The translations under genes were made by a program, and so were the position numbers. Positions 26,991 to 35,931 of a stretch of DNA of 64,000 bases are shown in pieces. How positions within the stretch are numbered: position 1 is the stretch's first letter; each line of letters opens with the position of its first letter. The DNA is from Allonocardiopsis opalescens. Its GTDB lineage: Bacteria; Actinomycetota; Actinomycetes; Streptosporangiales; Streptosporangiaceae. Location: assembly GCF_003002095.1 (NCBI RefSeq), contig NZ_PVZC01000004.1, positions 62,001 through 126,000 on the forward strand, in the 5' to 3' direction. The notes beneath the pieces were generated by a model that saw nothing but the letters and a program-made list of their open reading frames with translations, made no database searches and was not told where the DNA came from.

Positions 26991-28861
26991 TGAGCACGGA
27001 CACCACCGACACCACCGCCGGCCGCACCGGACGCGGCCGCGCCGCGCCCCTCGCCGCGGCGCCGGCCCCCGGCGGTGCGCCCGGCCCGCAGCCGGGGCTG
27101 AGCCGGGCGCAGGACTCCGCCATCGGCACGGTCCGGCGCGGCTTCGGGCTGTCGCCGGAGTTCCGGGCCGGACTCGGCGTCACCCTCGTGTTCGCGGTCA
27201 TCGCCACCCTGGGCAGAGTGCTGGTGCCGATCGCGGTGCAGCAGGCCGTCGACCGCGGCATCGCCACCGGCACCCCCGACACCGGCTTCGTCATCGCGAT
27301 GGTGCTGGTGTGCGCCGTCGGCGTCGTGGTCACCTCGGTCTGCGCCTACCAGATGAACGTGCGGCTGTACCGGGCCACCGAGTCGGGCCTGGCCACCCTG
27401 CGGCGCAAGGCCTTCCGGCATATCCACGACCTGTCCGTGCTCACTCAGAACACCGAGCGCAAGGGCGCCCTGGTCTCCCGAGTCACCTCCGACGTCGACC
27501 AGGTCAGCTCGTTCATGCAGTCCGGCGGCCTGATGCTCATCATCAGCATCGGCCAGCTGCTGATCGCCACCGTGCTGATGGCCGTGTACTCCTGGCAGCT
27601 CACCCTGGTTGTCTGGGTCTGCTTCCTGCCGCTGATGCTTGCGGTCCGCTACTTCCAGCGCTGGCTGTCGGGCGCCTACCTGGTGGTGCGCGAGCGGGCC
27701 GGCGACATGCTCGGCGCGATCAGCGAGACCGTGGTCGGCGCCTCGGTGATCCGCGCCCACGGAACCGAGGAGCGCACCTCCGAGCGCATCGACGCCACCG
27801 TCGCCGACATGCGCCGCGCTCAGGTGCGCGCCCAGCGCCTGTCCGCCTTCACCTTCCCGACCACCGAGATGGTCGCCGCCATCACCAACGCCTCCGTGGT
27901 GGTCGTCGGCGTGCTCCTGGGGGTCGACGGCGACATCAGCCCCGGCGGGCTGGTCGCCTTCCTCTTCCTGGTCACCCTGTTCGTGGCGCCGCTCGCCGCC
28001 GCCACCGAGGTGCTGAACGAGGCGCAGAACGCCATCGCCGGCTGGCGCCGGGTCCTCGGCGTCCTGGACACCGTCCCCGACATCGCCGACCCCGCCGACG
28101 CCGGCGTCTCGCTGCCGCGCGGCCCCATCCGGGTGGAGTTCCGCGGCGTCGGATACGCCTATCCGGGCGGCCCTCCCGTGCTGCACGGCGTCGACGAGGC
28201 GATCGAGCCCGGCACCCGGGTCGCGGTCGTCGGCGAGACCGGCTCGGGCAAGACCACCTTCGCCAAGCTGCTCACCCGGATGATGGACCCCGTCGAGGGG
28301 CGGGTGCTGGTCGACGGCACCGACCTGCGCGAGGTGCGCTTCGACAACCTGCGCTCCCGCATCGTGATGGTGCCCCAGGAGGGCTTCCTCTTCGACAGCA
28401 CGCTGCGCGAGAACCTGGAGTTCGGCCGCCCCGGCGCCACCGACGACGAACTCCGCTCGGCCCTCACCGAACTGGGCCTGGCCGACTGGCTCGACGGGCT
28501 GGCTCACGGCCTGGACACCCCGGTGGGCGAGCGCGGTGAGTCCCTGTCGGCGGGGGAGCGGCAGCTGGTTGCCCTGGCCCGCGCCTACCTCGCCGACCCC
28601 GACCTGCTGGTGCTGGACGAGGCGACCTCCGCCGTCGACCCCGCCACCGAGGTGCGGCTGCAGCGGGCGATCGAGGGGCTCACCCGGGGCCGCACCACCG
28701 TGTCCATCGCGCACCGGCTGTCCACCGCCCAGGCCGCCGACGAGGTCATCGTCTTCGACCGGGGCCGGGTCGTGCAGCGCGGCCCGCACCGCGAACTGGC
28801 CGGCCGCCCCGGCGTCTACGCCGCCCTCAACGCCTCCTGGACCCGCCAGCAGCAGCTGTGA
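26990..28861 (+). CDS. ABC exporter half-transporter, catalytic partner
   Basis: The 623-residue protein has six membrane helices and an intact ATPase site: Walker [10 protein letters not shown], Walker [13 protein letters not shown] with the catalytic Glu, and switch His in VSIAHRLST. Its signature motif deviates, LSAGERQ instead of LSGGQ. In a heterodimer this signature would face the weak Walker motifs of the upstream partner, so both defects fall in the same composite site. The start overlaps the partner's stop by one base. The pair lies between hisF and hisI. Confidence 0.9.
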   Translation: MSTDTTDTTAGRTGRGRAAPLAAAPAPGGAPGPQPGLSRAQDSAIGTVRRGFGLSPEFRAGLGVTLVFAVIATLGRVLVPIAVQQAVDRGIATGTPDTGFVIAMVLVCAVGVVVTSVCAYQMNVRLYRATESGLATLRRKAFRHIHDLSVLTQNTERKGALVSRVTSDVDQVSSFMQSGGLMLIISIGQLLIATVLMAVYSWQLTLVVWVCFLPLMLAVRYFQRWLSGAYLVVRERAGDMLGAISETVVGASVIRAHGTEERTSERIDATVADMRRAQVRAQRLSAFTFPTTEMVAAITNASVVVVGVLLGVDGDISPGGLVAFLFLVTLFVAPLAAATEVLNEAQNAIAGWRRVLGVLDTVPDIADPADAGVSLPRGPIRVEFRGVGYAYPGGPPVLHGVDEAIEPGTRVAVVGETGSGKTTFAKLLTRMMDPVEGRVLVDGTDLREVRFDNLRSRIVMVPQEGFLFDSTLRENLEFGRPGATDDELRSALTELGLADWLDGLAHGLDTPVGERGESLSAGERQLVALARAYLADPDLLVLDEATSAVDPATEVRLQRAIEGLTRGRTTVSIAHRLSTAQAADEVIVFDRGRVVQRGPHRELAGRPGVYAALNASWTRQQQL

Positions 28862-28962
28862 ACACCCCACCCCGCCGCCGCCCCCGCGCGAGCGGGGTGG
28901 ACCATCGAAGCACGCGGCCGCCCGAACCGCCGTCCGCCAGCACCGGGAGAGAACACCACGCC

Positions 28963-29313
28963 ATGTCCGCGCTCGACCCCGCCATCGCCGCCCGCCTCAA
29001 GCGCAATGCCGACGGGCTGGTGCCCGCCGTCGTCCAGCAGTACGACACCGGCGAGGTGCTGATGCTCGCCTGGATGGACGACGACGCCCTGCACCGCACC
29101 CTCACCACCGGGCGGGCCACCTACTGGTCGCGCAGCCGCCGCGCCCACTGGGTGAAGGGCGAGACCTCAGGCAACACCCAGGCCGTCCGCTCGGTCAGCC
29201 TGGACTGCGACGGGGACACCCTGCTGGTCAAGGTCGACCAGACCGGCGCGGCCTGCCACACCGGCGACCGCACCTGCTTCGACGCCGCGCCGCTGCCGGT
29301 GAGCGCGCCGTGA
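28963..29313 (+). CDS. hisI: Phosphoribosyl-AMP cyclohydrolase
   Basis: HisI opens the adenine ring of PR-AMP. The monofunctional 116-residue form has [29 protein letters not shown], the aspartates of [15 protein letters not shown], and Cys residues in [12 protein letters not shown] that bind zinc. hisE and hisG are not in the window. ATG 28963 is preferred over an upstream in-frame ATG at 28858 because homologues begin there. It overlaps the next gene by 4 nt. Confidence 0.95.
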   Translation: MSALDPAIAARLKRNADGLVPAVVQQYDTGEVLMLAWMDDDALHRTLTTGRATYWSRSRRAHWVKGETSGNTQAVRSVSLDCDGDTLLVKVDQTGAACHTGDRTCFDAAPLPVSAP

Positions 29314-29918
29314 GCCCGGGCCGGGAGCTGGCGGCCGCCGCCGCGCTCACCGCCGCCGGGGCGGGCGGCATGCTGGCCGCGCTGGCGCAGGTGTGGGCCC
29401 GGGTCTCCCTGGACCTGCCCGCGCCGCTGGAGGACGCCGTGGTCGAGCTGGAGGGCTCCCGGCTGGCCGGGACGGCGCAGGCCCTGGCCTGGGCCGGCCT
29501 GGCGGCCGTCGCCGCCCTGCTGGCCACCAGGGGCCGCTGGCGCCGCCTGGTCGGCGGCGCGGCCGCCGCGCTGGGCGCCGGGGCCGCCGCAGCGGTGCTC
29601 GCCGCCGCGGGGGAGGGGCCGATGCTGGCCGCGGCCCTGGAGGACCACCCCACCGGCCGCCTGGACGCGGTCGCCGCCGCCCCGCTGTGGCCGTGGCTGG
29701 CCTTCGCGGGCGCCCTGCTGCTGGTGGCCGCGGGGCTCGCAACCCTGCTCAGGGGTGGTGCCTGGCCCGCCATGGGCAGCCGGTACGATCACCCGGGGGC
29801 GTCGGGCCGGACGGGCCCGGCGGGCGCCGCCGAGGCGGCCGACGATCCCGCGCGCCTGTGGGACGCCCTCGACCACGGGGTCGACCCCACCCGCAAGCCC
29901 GAGAACCTGGAGCAGTGA
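29310..29918 (+). CDS. Trp-region conserved membrane protein (TIGR02234 type)
   Basis: The 202-residue protein has about four hydrophobic segments ([76 protein letters not shown]). It ends with a soluble tail containing [13 protein letters not shown]. Length, topology and position match the actinobacterial family found between trpE and trpC, of unknown function. Here it is coupled directly to hisI, with no trpE between. Confidence 0.82.
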   Translation: MSPGRELAAAAALTAAGAGGMLAALAQVWARVSLDLPAPLEDAVVELEGSRLAGTAQALAWAGLAAVAALLATRGRWRRLVGGAAAALGAGAAAAVLAAAGEGPMLAAALEDHPTGRLDAVAAAPLWPWLAFAGALLLVAAGLATLLRGGAWPAMGSRYDHPGASGRTGPAGAAEAADDPARLWDALDHGVDPTRKPENLEQ

Positions 29919-29926
29919 GGTCTCAG

Positions 29927-30202
29927 ATGTCTCAGACGCCGCAGCGGCACGACGACCACGGCCACACCCCCGCCGCCTGGACCGCCGTCACCATCATGAT
30001 CATCGGTAGCGCCGTCGGCGGCGTCGGCATCATCGCCACCGGGGGCGGCGTGTGGCTGTGGACGGGTGTCGCGGTCGCCATCGCGGTCGTCGGCCTGATC
30101 GTCGGCAAGCTGATGCAGGCGGCCGGACTCGGCCGCAAGGTGCGCGCCGCCGTCACCGCGGCGACCGACGATTCCCCTGCTGAGACGGCCAAGGCGGGCT
30201 GA
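29927..30202 (+). CDS. HGxxPAAW-family small membrane protein
   Basis: A 91-residue protein with the family signature HGHTPAAWTAV at residues 13-23, two membrane helices, then a short basic and acidic tail. It is typical of actinobacterial trp regions and has no known function. It starts 8 nt after the preceding gene, with TGAGG before the ATG. Confidence 0.85.
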   Translation: MSQTPQRHDDHGHTPAAWTAVTIMIIGSAVGGVGIIATGGGVWLWTGVAVAIAVVGLIVGKLMQAAGLGRKVRAAVTAATDDSPAETAKAG

Positions 30203-30265
30203 CCACAAGCGGTCATACCGCCCTAGTCGGGCAGACGTTTACCGCGGCGTGATCAGGCTGACCGC

Positions 30266-30271
30266 TAAGCT
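30266..30271 (+). promoter_or_regulatory. Possible -10 element upstream of the CD225 gene
   Basis: TAAGCT lies about 105 nt before ATG 30377, giving an untranslated leader of about 100 nt. No good -35 at the usual distance. Confidence 0.35.
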
Positions 30272-30376
30272 CCATGAACCAACGTCGGCCGGACCTGCCT
30301 GGTCCGCCGCGTCGGCCGTCAAGCGGCCGAGAACCACACCCGAACAAGACTTCATCTAGCGGGGGGATCGAACCCG

Positions 30377-30748
30377 ATGGGCTACGGATACCCGACCGGA
30401 GGACAGGGCGGCTACGGCGGCCCCACCGGTGGCCAGGGCGGATACGGCGGAGGCTACGGCGGCCAGCCGGGCGGCGGCGGCACCCCGCCCGACAACTACC
30501 TGGTGTGGTCGATCCTGAGCACGATCTGCTGCTGCCTCCCGCTCGGCATCGTCTCAATCGTCTTCAGCACCCAGGTCAACTCCAAGTGGCAGGCGGGCGA
30601 CTACGCCGGTGCCCAGGACGCCTCCAACAAGGCCAAGAACTTCGCGATCTGGTCGGCCGTCGCGGGCGTCATCGCCGGCGTGCTCTACGCGATCCTGTAC
30701 TTCTTCGTGTTCGCCGCCTCCATGGCGACCGCGCCGTCGTACTACTGA
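30377..30748 (+). CDS. CD225/dispanin-family membrane protein
   Basis: The first 35 residues are Gly/Tyr/Gln-rich repeats (GGQGGYGG). Then comes the dispanin core: NYLVWSILSTICCCLPLGIV with the CC(C) cluster, VFSTQVNSKWQAGDYAGAQ and ASNKAKNFAIWS, and a second helix. Bacterial members are abundant in actinobacteria and uncharacterised; the eukaryotic family includes interferon-induced membrane proteins. GGGGGG precedes the ATG by about 10 nt. Confidence 0.85.
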   Translation: MGYGYPTGGQGGYGGPTGGQGGYGGGYGGQPGGGGTPPDNYLVWSILSTICCCLPLGIVSIVFSTQVNSKWQAGDYAGAQDASNKAKNFAIWSAVAGVIAGVLYAILYFFVFAASMATAPSYY

Positions 30749-30753
30749 TCACG

Positions 30754-31218
30754 ATGGCGCAGCACCTGGACAGTGCCGAACGCCCCGTCCAGGCCGGGTC
30801 AGCGCGTTGGCGCCGAGTCCGCAAGGTCTCGGCGCCTTTCGCTGTGCTCGCCGCCGGGGCGGCCGCCGTCGCCACCGTGGCCGTCGTCGACCCCAACGAG
30901 CCGGGCCACTACCCCACCTGCCCGTTCCTGGCGCTGACGGGCCTGTACTGCCCCGGCTGCGGCACCCTGCGGGCCACCAACCTGCTGGTGCACGGCGACC
31001 TCGCCGGCGCCGTCGACATGAACGTCCTGTTCGTGCTGGCCCTGCCGCTGCTGGCCTTCTGGTGGGGCCGCTGGGCGCTGCGCACCGTGCGCGAGCGCCC
31101 GCGAGCGAGCCTGGCCCACCCGGCGTGGATGTGGGCGACCTTCGCGCTGATCAACGGCTACTGGATCCTGCGCAACCTCCCGATCCCGCTCGGCGCCTGG
31201 CTGGCGCCCGGGGCATGA
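30754..31218 (+). CDS. DUF2752-family membrane protein (copy 1)
   Basis: The 154-residue protein has [20 protein letters not shown], then YCPGCGTLRATNLLVHGDLA, the Cys-rich signature of DUF2752. Three hydrophobic segments surround it and GYWILRNLPIPLG ends it. Function unknown. The stop overlaps the start of a second copy by 4 nt. Confidence 0.88.
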   Translation: MAQHLDSAERPVQAGSARWRRVRKVSAPFAVLAAGAAAVATVAVVDPNEPGHYPTCPFLALTGLYCPGCGTLRATNLLVHGDLAGAVDMNVLFVLALPLLAFWWGRWALRTVRERPRASLAHPAWMWATFALINGYWILRNLPIPLGAWLAPGA

Positions 31219-31655
31219 GCCCGCCCGGCGGCCGGGGCCGCGCCCGCGGTCTCCGGCCGCACCCGCTGGTGGCGCCGCTGGTGCTCGGCGCGCTCGGCGC
31301 CGCCGCCACCGCCGTGGTCGCGCTGGTCGACCCGAACGAGCCGGGCCACTACCCCGCCTGCCCGTTCCTGGCGGCCACCGGCTGGAGCTGCCCCGGCTGC
31401 GGCTCGCTGCGCGCGGTGCACGCGCTCACCCAGGGCGAGATCCTCACCGCCGTCGGCCTCAATCCGCTCACCGTCCTGCTGATACTGCCCGGGCTGCTGC
31501 TCGGTTGGGGTTACGCTCTGTACCGGGCGGTGCGACCCTCGGACCGCCCGGTGCCCGTCCCGCACCCGGCCTGGCTGTACGGCCTGCTCGCGGTCGTCAT
31601 CGCCTTCTGGGTGCTGCGCAACGTCACGATGCTCGGCCCGTACCTGGGGCCGTGA
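31215..31655 (+). CDS. DUF2752-family membrane protein (copy 2)
   Basis: A 146-residue paralogue of the preceding gene: [20 protein letters not shown], then [20 protein letters not shown], and a similar end, [16 protein letters not shown]. The pair probably arose by tandem duplication. Both keep the four Cys of the signature. A heterodimer is possible given the translational overlap, but this is inference. Confidence 0.88.
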   Translation: MSPPGGRGRARGLRPHPLVAPLVLGALGAAATAVVALVDPNEPGHYPACPFLAATGWSCPGCGSLRAVHALTQGEILTAVGLNPLTVLLILPGLLLGWGYALYRAVRPSDRPVPVPHPAWLYGLLAVVIAFWVLRNVTMLGPYLGP

Positions 31656-31671
31656 CCACCCGTCCGCGAGG

Positions 31672-31690
31672 CTGCCGATACCATCGGCAG
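31672..31690 (+). promoter_or_regulatory. Inverted repeat over a possible -10 element before trpC
   Basis: CTGCCGAT and ATCGGCAG form perfect 8-bp arms around ACC. TACCAT inside it resembles a -10 element for trpC, 150 nt upstream of the gene. It could be an operator or a short hairpin terminator of the DUF2752 genes; no T-tract follows. Confidence 0.4.
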
Positions 31691-31827
31691 ACAGCGGGCG
31701 GTCGGCGGTCCCCGCCGCGACCCAGCCCGCACCGCACCAGCCCGACCCTTCCGGTCCCGCACCACGGCCACAGCCACAGCCGGCCGGGGACCGTCCGTAC
31801 CAGCCGTCCCAAGGGGGAACGTCCCAC

Positions 31828-32634
31828 GTGAGCGTGCTCGACGAGATCCTGACCGGCGTACGCGCCGACCTCGCCGACCGGCAGCGCGCCACCCCGCTTG
31901 AGCGGCTCAAGGAGCGCGCCGAGCGCCTCCCCTCGCCGCGCGACGCCCACGCCGCGCTGCGCCGGCCCGGAGTCCAGGTCATCGCGGAGGTGAAGCGCTC
32001 CAGCCCCTCCAAGGGGGCGCTGGCCGCCATCGCCGACCCCGCCGCCCTGGCGCGCGACTACGAGGCCGGCGGCGCCTGCCTGATCAGCGTGCTCACCGAG
32101 CGCCGCCGCTTCGGCGGCAGCCTGGACGACCTCGCCTCCGTGCGCGCCGCCGTCGACGTGCCGCTGCTGCGCAAGGACTTCGTCGTCAGCTCCTACCAGC
32201 TGTGGGAGGCCCGCGCCTTCGGCGCCGACGCCGTGCTGCTGATCGTCGCGGCGCTGCCCCAGGACGCCCTGGTCTCCCTGGTCGAGCGGGCCCAGTCGCT
32301 CGGGCTCACCCCCCTCGTCGAAGTGCACACCGAGGACGAGGTCGCTCGCGCCCTGGACGCCGGCGCGCAGGTCATCGGGGTGAACGCCCGCGACCTCAAG
32401 ACCCTGGAGGTCGACCGCGACACCTTCGCGCGGCTCGCCCCGGCCATCCCCGACGACCGCGTGAAGATCGCCGAGTCCGGGGTGCGCGGTCCGCACGACC
32501 TGCTCGCCTACGCCGGCGCGGGCGCCGACGCCGTCCTGGTCGGCGAGAGCCTGGTGGTCGGCCGCGACCCCCGCAGCGCCGTCGCCGACCTGGTCACCGC
32601 CGGCGCCCACCCCGCCCTGCGGGACCGGCACTGA
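31828..32634 (+). CDS. trpC: Indole-3-glycerol-phosphate synthase
   Basis: TrpC converts CdRP to indole-glycerol phosphate. The 268-residue barrel has [18 protein letters not shown] with the catalytic Lys, [17 protein letters not shown] with the second Lys, [12 protein letters not shown] and [12 protein letters not shown]. It is monofunctional (no TrpF fusion). GTG 31828 has AAGGGGG 11 nt before it. Its stop overlaps a short ORF start by one base. Confidence 0.97.
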   Translation: MSVLDEILTGVRADLADRQRATPLERLKERAERLPSPRDAHAALRRPGVQVIAEVKRSSPSKGALAAIADPAALARDYEAGGACLISVLTERRRFGGSLDDLASVRAAVDVPLLRKDFVVSSYQLWEARAFGADAVLLIVAALPQDALVSLVERAQSLGLTPLVEVHTEDEVARALDAGAQVIGVNARDLKTLEVDRDTFARLAPAIPDDRVKIAESGVRGPHDLLAYAGAGADAVLVGESLVVGRDPRSAVADLVTAGAHPALRDRH

Positions 32635-32717
32635 TGCGCGCCGCCGGCCCCTGCCCCGCGGCCCGGCCCGCCGCCCGCGCCGCCGCCGGGCGATGGCCCT
32701 GGGGAACCCGGGTCTAG
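32634..32717 (+). CDS. Possible 27-residue Trp leader peptide between trpC and trpB
   Basis: The ATG overlaps the trpC stop by one base (TGATG). The 27-codon frame ends RWPWGTRV, with Trp at codons 21 and 23. The Trp codons directly precede the 5' arm of a 10-bp inverted repeat, and the stop lies in its loop. This resembles a leader peptide for ribosome-mediated attenuation. No protein family was recognised; it does not show the sequence of the Streptomyces TrpM/TrpX protein, which occupies the same gap. It may be chance. Confidence 0.35.
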   Translation: MRAAGPCPAARPAARAAAGRWPWGTRV

Positions 32718-32763
32718 ACCGCGCCCGCAGGCCGCGAGCCCGTCAGGGCGTGTCCGGGTTCCC
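32694..32763 (+). promoter_or_regulatory. Possible Trp attenuator in the trpC-trpB gap
   Basis: GGGAACCCGG (32702-32711) and CCGGGTTCCC (32754-32763) are perfectly complementary. Inside lies a second helix, CGCCC (32722-32726) with GGGCG (32746-32750). A ribosome stalled at the Trp codons (32694-32702) would cover the 5' arm. trpB starts 52 nt later, with GAAGGA upstream. Confidence 0.4.
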
Positions 32764-32814
32764 ACGGCTCCGCTCTCGAATCCGGCAGCTCCACGAAGGA
32801 CGTGACCTTCCACC

Positions 32815-34038
32815 ATGACCACATCGCACGACCCCGGCCGCGGGCCGGTGCCCGACGCCGCCGGGCACTTCGGCGGCTACGGCGGCAGGTACAGCCCCGA
32901 AGCGCTGATGGCCGCGCTCGACGAGGTGGCCGCCGCCTACGACAAGGCGCGCGCCGACCCCGCCTACCAGGCCGAACTGGCCGCACTGCTGGCCGACTAC
33001 GCCGGGCGGCCCAGCCCGCTCAGCGAGGCCCGCAAGCTGTCCGCGCACGCGGGCGGCGCCCGGGTGCTGCTCAAGCGCGAGGACCTCAACCACACCGGCT
33101 CCCACAAGATCAACAACGTGCTCGGCCAGGCCCTGCTCACCAAGCGCATGGGCAAGACCCGGGTCATCGCCGAGACCGGCGCCGGGCAGCACGGCGTGGC
33201 CACCGCCACCGCCTGCGCCCTGCTCGGCCTGGACTGCGTCATCTACATGGGCGAGGAGGACACCCGCCGCCAGGCGCTCAACGTCGCCCGGATGCGCATC
33301 CTCGGCGCCGAGGTCGTTCCGGTCACCCTGGGCAGCCGCACCCTCAAGGACGCCATCAACGAGGCCTTCCGCGACTGGGTGGCCAATGTCGAGCACACCC
33401 ACTACCTGTTCGGCACCGCCGCGGGTCCCCACCCGTTCCCCTTCCTCGTCCGCGACCTGCACCGCGTCGTGGGCGAGGAGGCGCGCCGCCAGGTGCTGGA
33501 GCGCGCCGGCCGGCTGCCCGACGCGGTCGCGGCCTGCGTGGGCGGCGGCTCCAACGCCATCGGCCTCTTCCACGCCTTCGTCGAGGACCCCTCGGTGCGG
33601 CTGTACGGCTTCGAGGCGGGCGGCGACGGCGTCGCCACCGGCCGGCACGCCGCCGCCATCACCGGCGGCAGCCCCGGCGTCTTCCACGGCGCCCGCACCT
33701 ACCTGCTCCAGGACCGCTACGGCCAGACCCTGGACAGCCACTCCATCTCGGCCGGCCTGGACTACCCGGCCGTCGGCCCCGAGCACGCCTGGCTGGCCGA
33801 CACCGGCCGGGCCGTGTACCGCGCCGTCACCGACGCCGAGGCGATGGAGGGCTTCCGGCTGCTGTCCCGGGAGGAGGGGATCATCCCCGCCATCGAGAGC
33901 GCGCACGCCGTGGCGGGCGCGCTCACCGTCGGCAGGGAGCTGGGGCCCGACGCGATCGTCCTGGTCAACATCTCCGGCCGGGGCGACAAGGACATGGAGA
34001 CGGCGGCAGACTACTTCGGACTGGTGGACCGGACATGA
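32815..34038 (+). CDS. trpB: Tryptophan synthase beta chain
   Basis: TrpB condenses indole with serine using PLP. The 407-residue protein has the PLP Lys in [34 protein letters not shown], the phosphate loop [15 protein letters not shown], and [11 protein letters not shown]. It overlaps trpA by 4 nt. A 180-nt spacer with a short ORF separates it from trpC. Confidence 0.98.
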   Translation: MTTSHDPGRGPVPDAAGHFGGYGGRYSPEALMAALDEVAAAYDKARADPAYQAELAALLADYAGRPSPLSEARKLSAHAGGARVLLKREDLNHTGSHKINNVLGQALLTKRMGKTRVIAETGAGQHGVATATACALLGLDCVIYMGEEDTRRQALNVARMRILGAEVVPVTLGSRTLKDAINEAFRDWVANVEHTHYLFGTAAGPHPFPFLVRDLHRVVGEEARRQVLERAGRLPDAVAACVGGGSNAIGLFHAFVEDPSVRLYGFEAGGDGVATGRHAAAITGGSPGVFHGARTYLLQDRYGQTLDSHSISAGLDYPAVGPEHAWLADTGRAVYRAVTDAEAMEGFRLLSREEGIIPAIESAHAVAGALTVGRELGPDAIVLVNISGRGDKDMETAADYFGLVDRT

Positions 34039-34835
34039 CGACGCTCAGTGACGCACTCGGCCGGGCGCGCCGGGAGGGCAGGGCGGCGCTGGTCGGCTAC
34101 CTGCCGGCCGGCTTCCCCGACCTGGCCGGATCCATCCGGGTGATCGAGGCCATGGTCGAGGGCGGCTGCGACGTGATCGAGGTCGGCTGGCCCTACTCCG
34201 ACCCCACCATGGACGGCCCCGTCATCCAGCGGGCCGCCGACCGCGCCCTCGCGGCCGGCACCACCCCCGCCGACGTGATCGAGGTGGTCCGCGCCACCGC
34301 CGCAACCGGCGCGGCCGCGCTGGTGATGTCCTACTGGAACCCGATCGACCGCTACGGCGTCGACCGCTTCGCCGCCGACTTCGCCGCGGCCGGCGGCGCC
34401 GGGGTGATCACCCCCGACCTCATCCCCGAGGAGGCCGGCGACTGGCTCAAGGCGAGCGACGCGGCGGACCTGGACCGCATCTTCCTGGTGGCGCCGTCCT
34501 CCACCGACGAGCGGATCGGCATCACCGTGCGCGCCTGCCGCGGATTCGTCTACGCCGCCTCGCTGATGGGCGTCACCGGCACCCGCGCCGAGGTCGGCGC
34601 GGCCGCCGCCGGACTGGTGGCGCGCACCCGCGCCGCCACCGAGCTGCCCGTCTGCGTCGGCCTCGGCGTCTCCACCGGCGAGCAGGCCGCCCAGGTCGCC
34701 GGCTACGCGGACGGCGTGATCGTCGGATCGGCCTTCTGCGCCCGGGTGCTCGACGCCGGCGGCGTCGATTCCGCGCTGCCGCGGGTGCGGGAGCTGGCCG
34801 CCGAGCTGGCCGCGGGGGTGCGGGCGGGCGCTTAG
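34035..34835 (+). CDS. trpA: Tryptophan synthase alpha chain
   Basis: TrpA cleaves indole-glycerol phosphate and passes indole to TrpB. The 266-residue barrel has the catalytic Glu region [18 protein letters not shown], and [24 protein letters not shown] and [14 protein letters not shown]. Its ATG overlaps the trpB stop. It ends the trp run; no terminator hairpin was seen. Confidence 0.97.
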   Translation: MTTLSDALGRARREGRAALVGYLPAGFPDLAGSIRVIEAMVEGGCDVIEVGWPYSDPTMDGPVIQRAADRALAAGTTPADVIEVVRATAATGAAALVMSYWNPIDRYGVDRFAADFAAAGGAGVITPDLIPEEAGDWLKASDAADLDRIFLVAPSSTDERIGITVRACRGFVYAASLMGVTGTRAEVGAAAAGLVARTRAATELPVCVGLGVSTGEQAAQVAGYADGVIVGSAFCARVLDAGGVDSALPRVRELAAELAAGVRAGA

Positions 34836-34902
34836 CTGAACGGTTCCTAAGAATTCGGTTGCGGAGCAGGACGACCTGAGCGCGGCGGGTGCGGGGCGGC
34901 GA

Positions 34903-34908
34903 TAGGCT
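34903..34908 (+). promoter_or_regulatory. Possible -10 element of the DsbA-like gene
   Basis: TAGGCT lies about 110 nt before the start. The leader between them contains a 6-bp hairpin (CCCCAC with GTGGGG) near 34973-34988. Confidence 0.35.
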
Positions 34909-35016
34909 GAACGCTGCTCCGCGCCCGCCCCTGGGTCCGCGCGAGCATGAACGCGCAGATGACAACGTCCACCACCCCACTCAGGTGGGGCGAGCCTTCC
35001 CGGAGTTGTGGCGACG

Positions 35017-35928
35017 GTGAGTAAGTCCGACCGGCGGGCTGCGGCCCGCGAACGGCTCAAGCAGGAGCGGGAGCGCGAGAAGCGCCGGGAGAAGCTGACC
35101 AGGACGGCCTGGTGGGTCGGCGGCGGCGCTCTCGCGCTGGCCGTGGTGCTGCTGTTCGGCTACGCCATCCAGCGCGGCACCGCCACCGGCGAACTGGAGT
35201 ACGACGGCCCCTACCCGGCCGTCGCCGTCGCCGAGGACAGCTCGATCGTGCTGAGCGCGGCCGACCAGGCCACCCCCGAGGGCGCCCCCGTGGTCGACAT
35301 CTGGGTCGACTACCAGTGCCCGGTCTGCCGCTCCTTCGAGCTGGAGGCGTCGCCGACCGTGCTGGAACTGGCCGCCACCGGGCAGGCCCAGGTGGTCTAC
35401 CACCCGGTGAACATCTTCACCCAGGAGCCGCTGCAGGGCGTCTCCCAGCGCGGCGGCAACGCCTCGATGTGCATGGCGGCCAATGCCGAGGGGGGCGACG
35501 AGGGCGCCTGGGCGCACTACGCCGACACCCTCTTCCGCAACCAGCCGCGCGAGGGCAGCGAGGGCTTCAGCCAGGAGGACCTGGTCGGCTGGGCCGCCGA
35601 CGTCGGCGTCGAGAGCGACGCCTTCACCAGCTGCCTGACCGACGGCACCTACCTGCAGGCGCTGACCGCCAACACCGAGGCGGCGAGCGCGCAGTTCGAG
35701 GCCCAGGGCGGCTTCGGCACCCCGACCGTCACCGTCAACGGCCAGGTGCTGCGCAGCGCCACCAACGGCCCGCCCACCGGCGAGGACCTCACCCAGGCGG
35801 TCGCCGCCGCCCAGGGCCAGGCGCCGCTGCCCGAGGCCACCACCAGCCCGAGCGCCGAGCCCGGCGGCGAGCCGAGCACCGACCCCAGCGCCTCGCCCGA
35901 GGCGTCGGCCGACCCAGATCAGGGCTGA
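35017..35928 (+). CDS. Membrane-anchored DsbA-family thioredoxin-like protein
   Basis: After a basic cytoplasmic segment there is one membrane helix (TAWWVGGGALALAVVLLFGY). An extracytoplasmic DsbA-type domain follows with the active site CPVC in VDYQCPVCRSFELEAS, a distal Cys pair (SMCMAA and TSCLTD), and the cis-Pro in GFGTPTVTVNG. Such proteins make or repair disulfides outside the membrane. The Ser/Pro/Glu-rich tail is probably disordered. GTG 35017 is preferred over GTG 35008 because GGAG at 35002 is 11 nt from it. lgt follows after 3 nt. Confidence 0.88.
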   Translation: MSKSDRRAAARERLKQEREREKRREKLTRTAWWVGGGALALAVVLLFGYAIQRGTATGELEYDGPYPAVAVAEDSSIVLSAADQATPEGAPVVDIWVDYQCPVCRSFELEASPTVLELAATGQAQVVYHPVNIFTQEPLQGVSQRGGNASMCMAANAEGGDEGAWAHYADTLFRNQPREGSEGFSQEDLVGWAADVGVESDAFTSCLTDGTYLQALTANTEAASAQFEAQGGFGTPTVTVNGQVLRSATNGPPTGEDLTQAVAAAQGQAPLPEATTSPSAEPGGEPSTDPSASPEASADPDQG

Positions 35929-35931
35929 CCC

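Noticed and set aside
32634-32717. The short trpC-trpB ORF as a TrpM/TrpX homologue
   Set aside because: It occupies the same place but lacks the basic C-terminal pattern I know for that family. Reported as a possible leader peptide instead.
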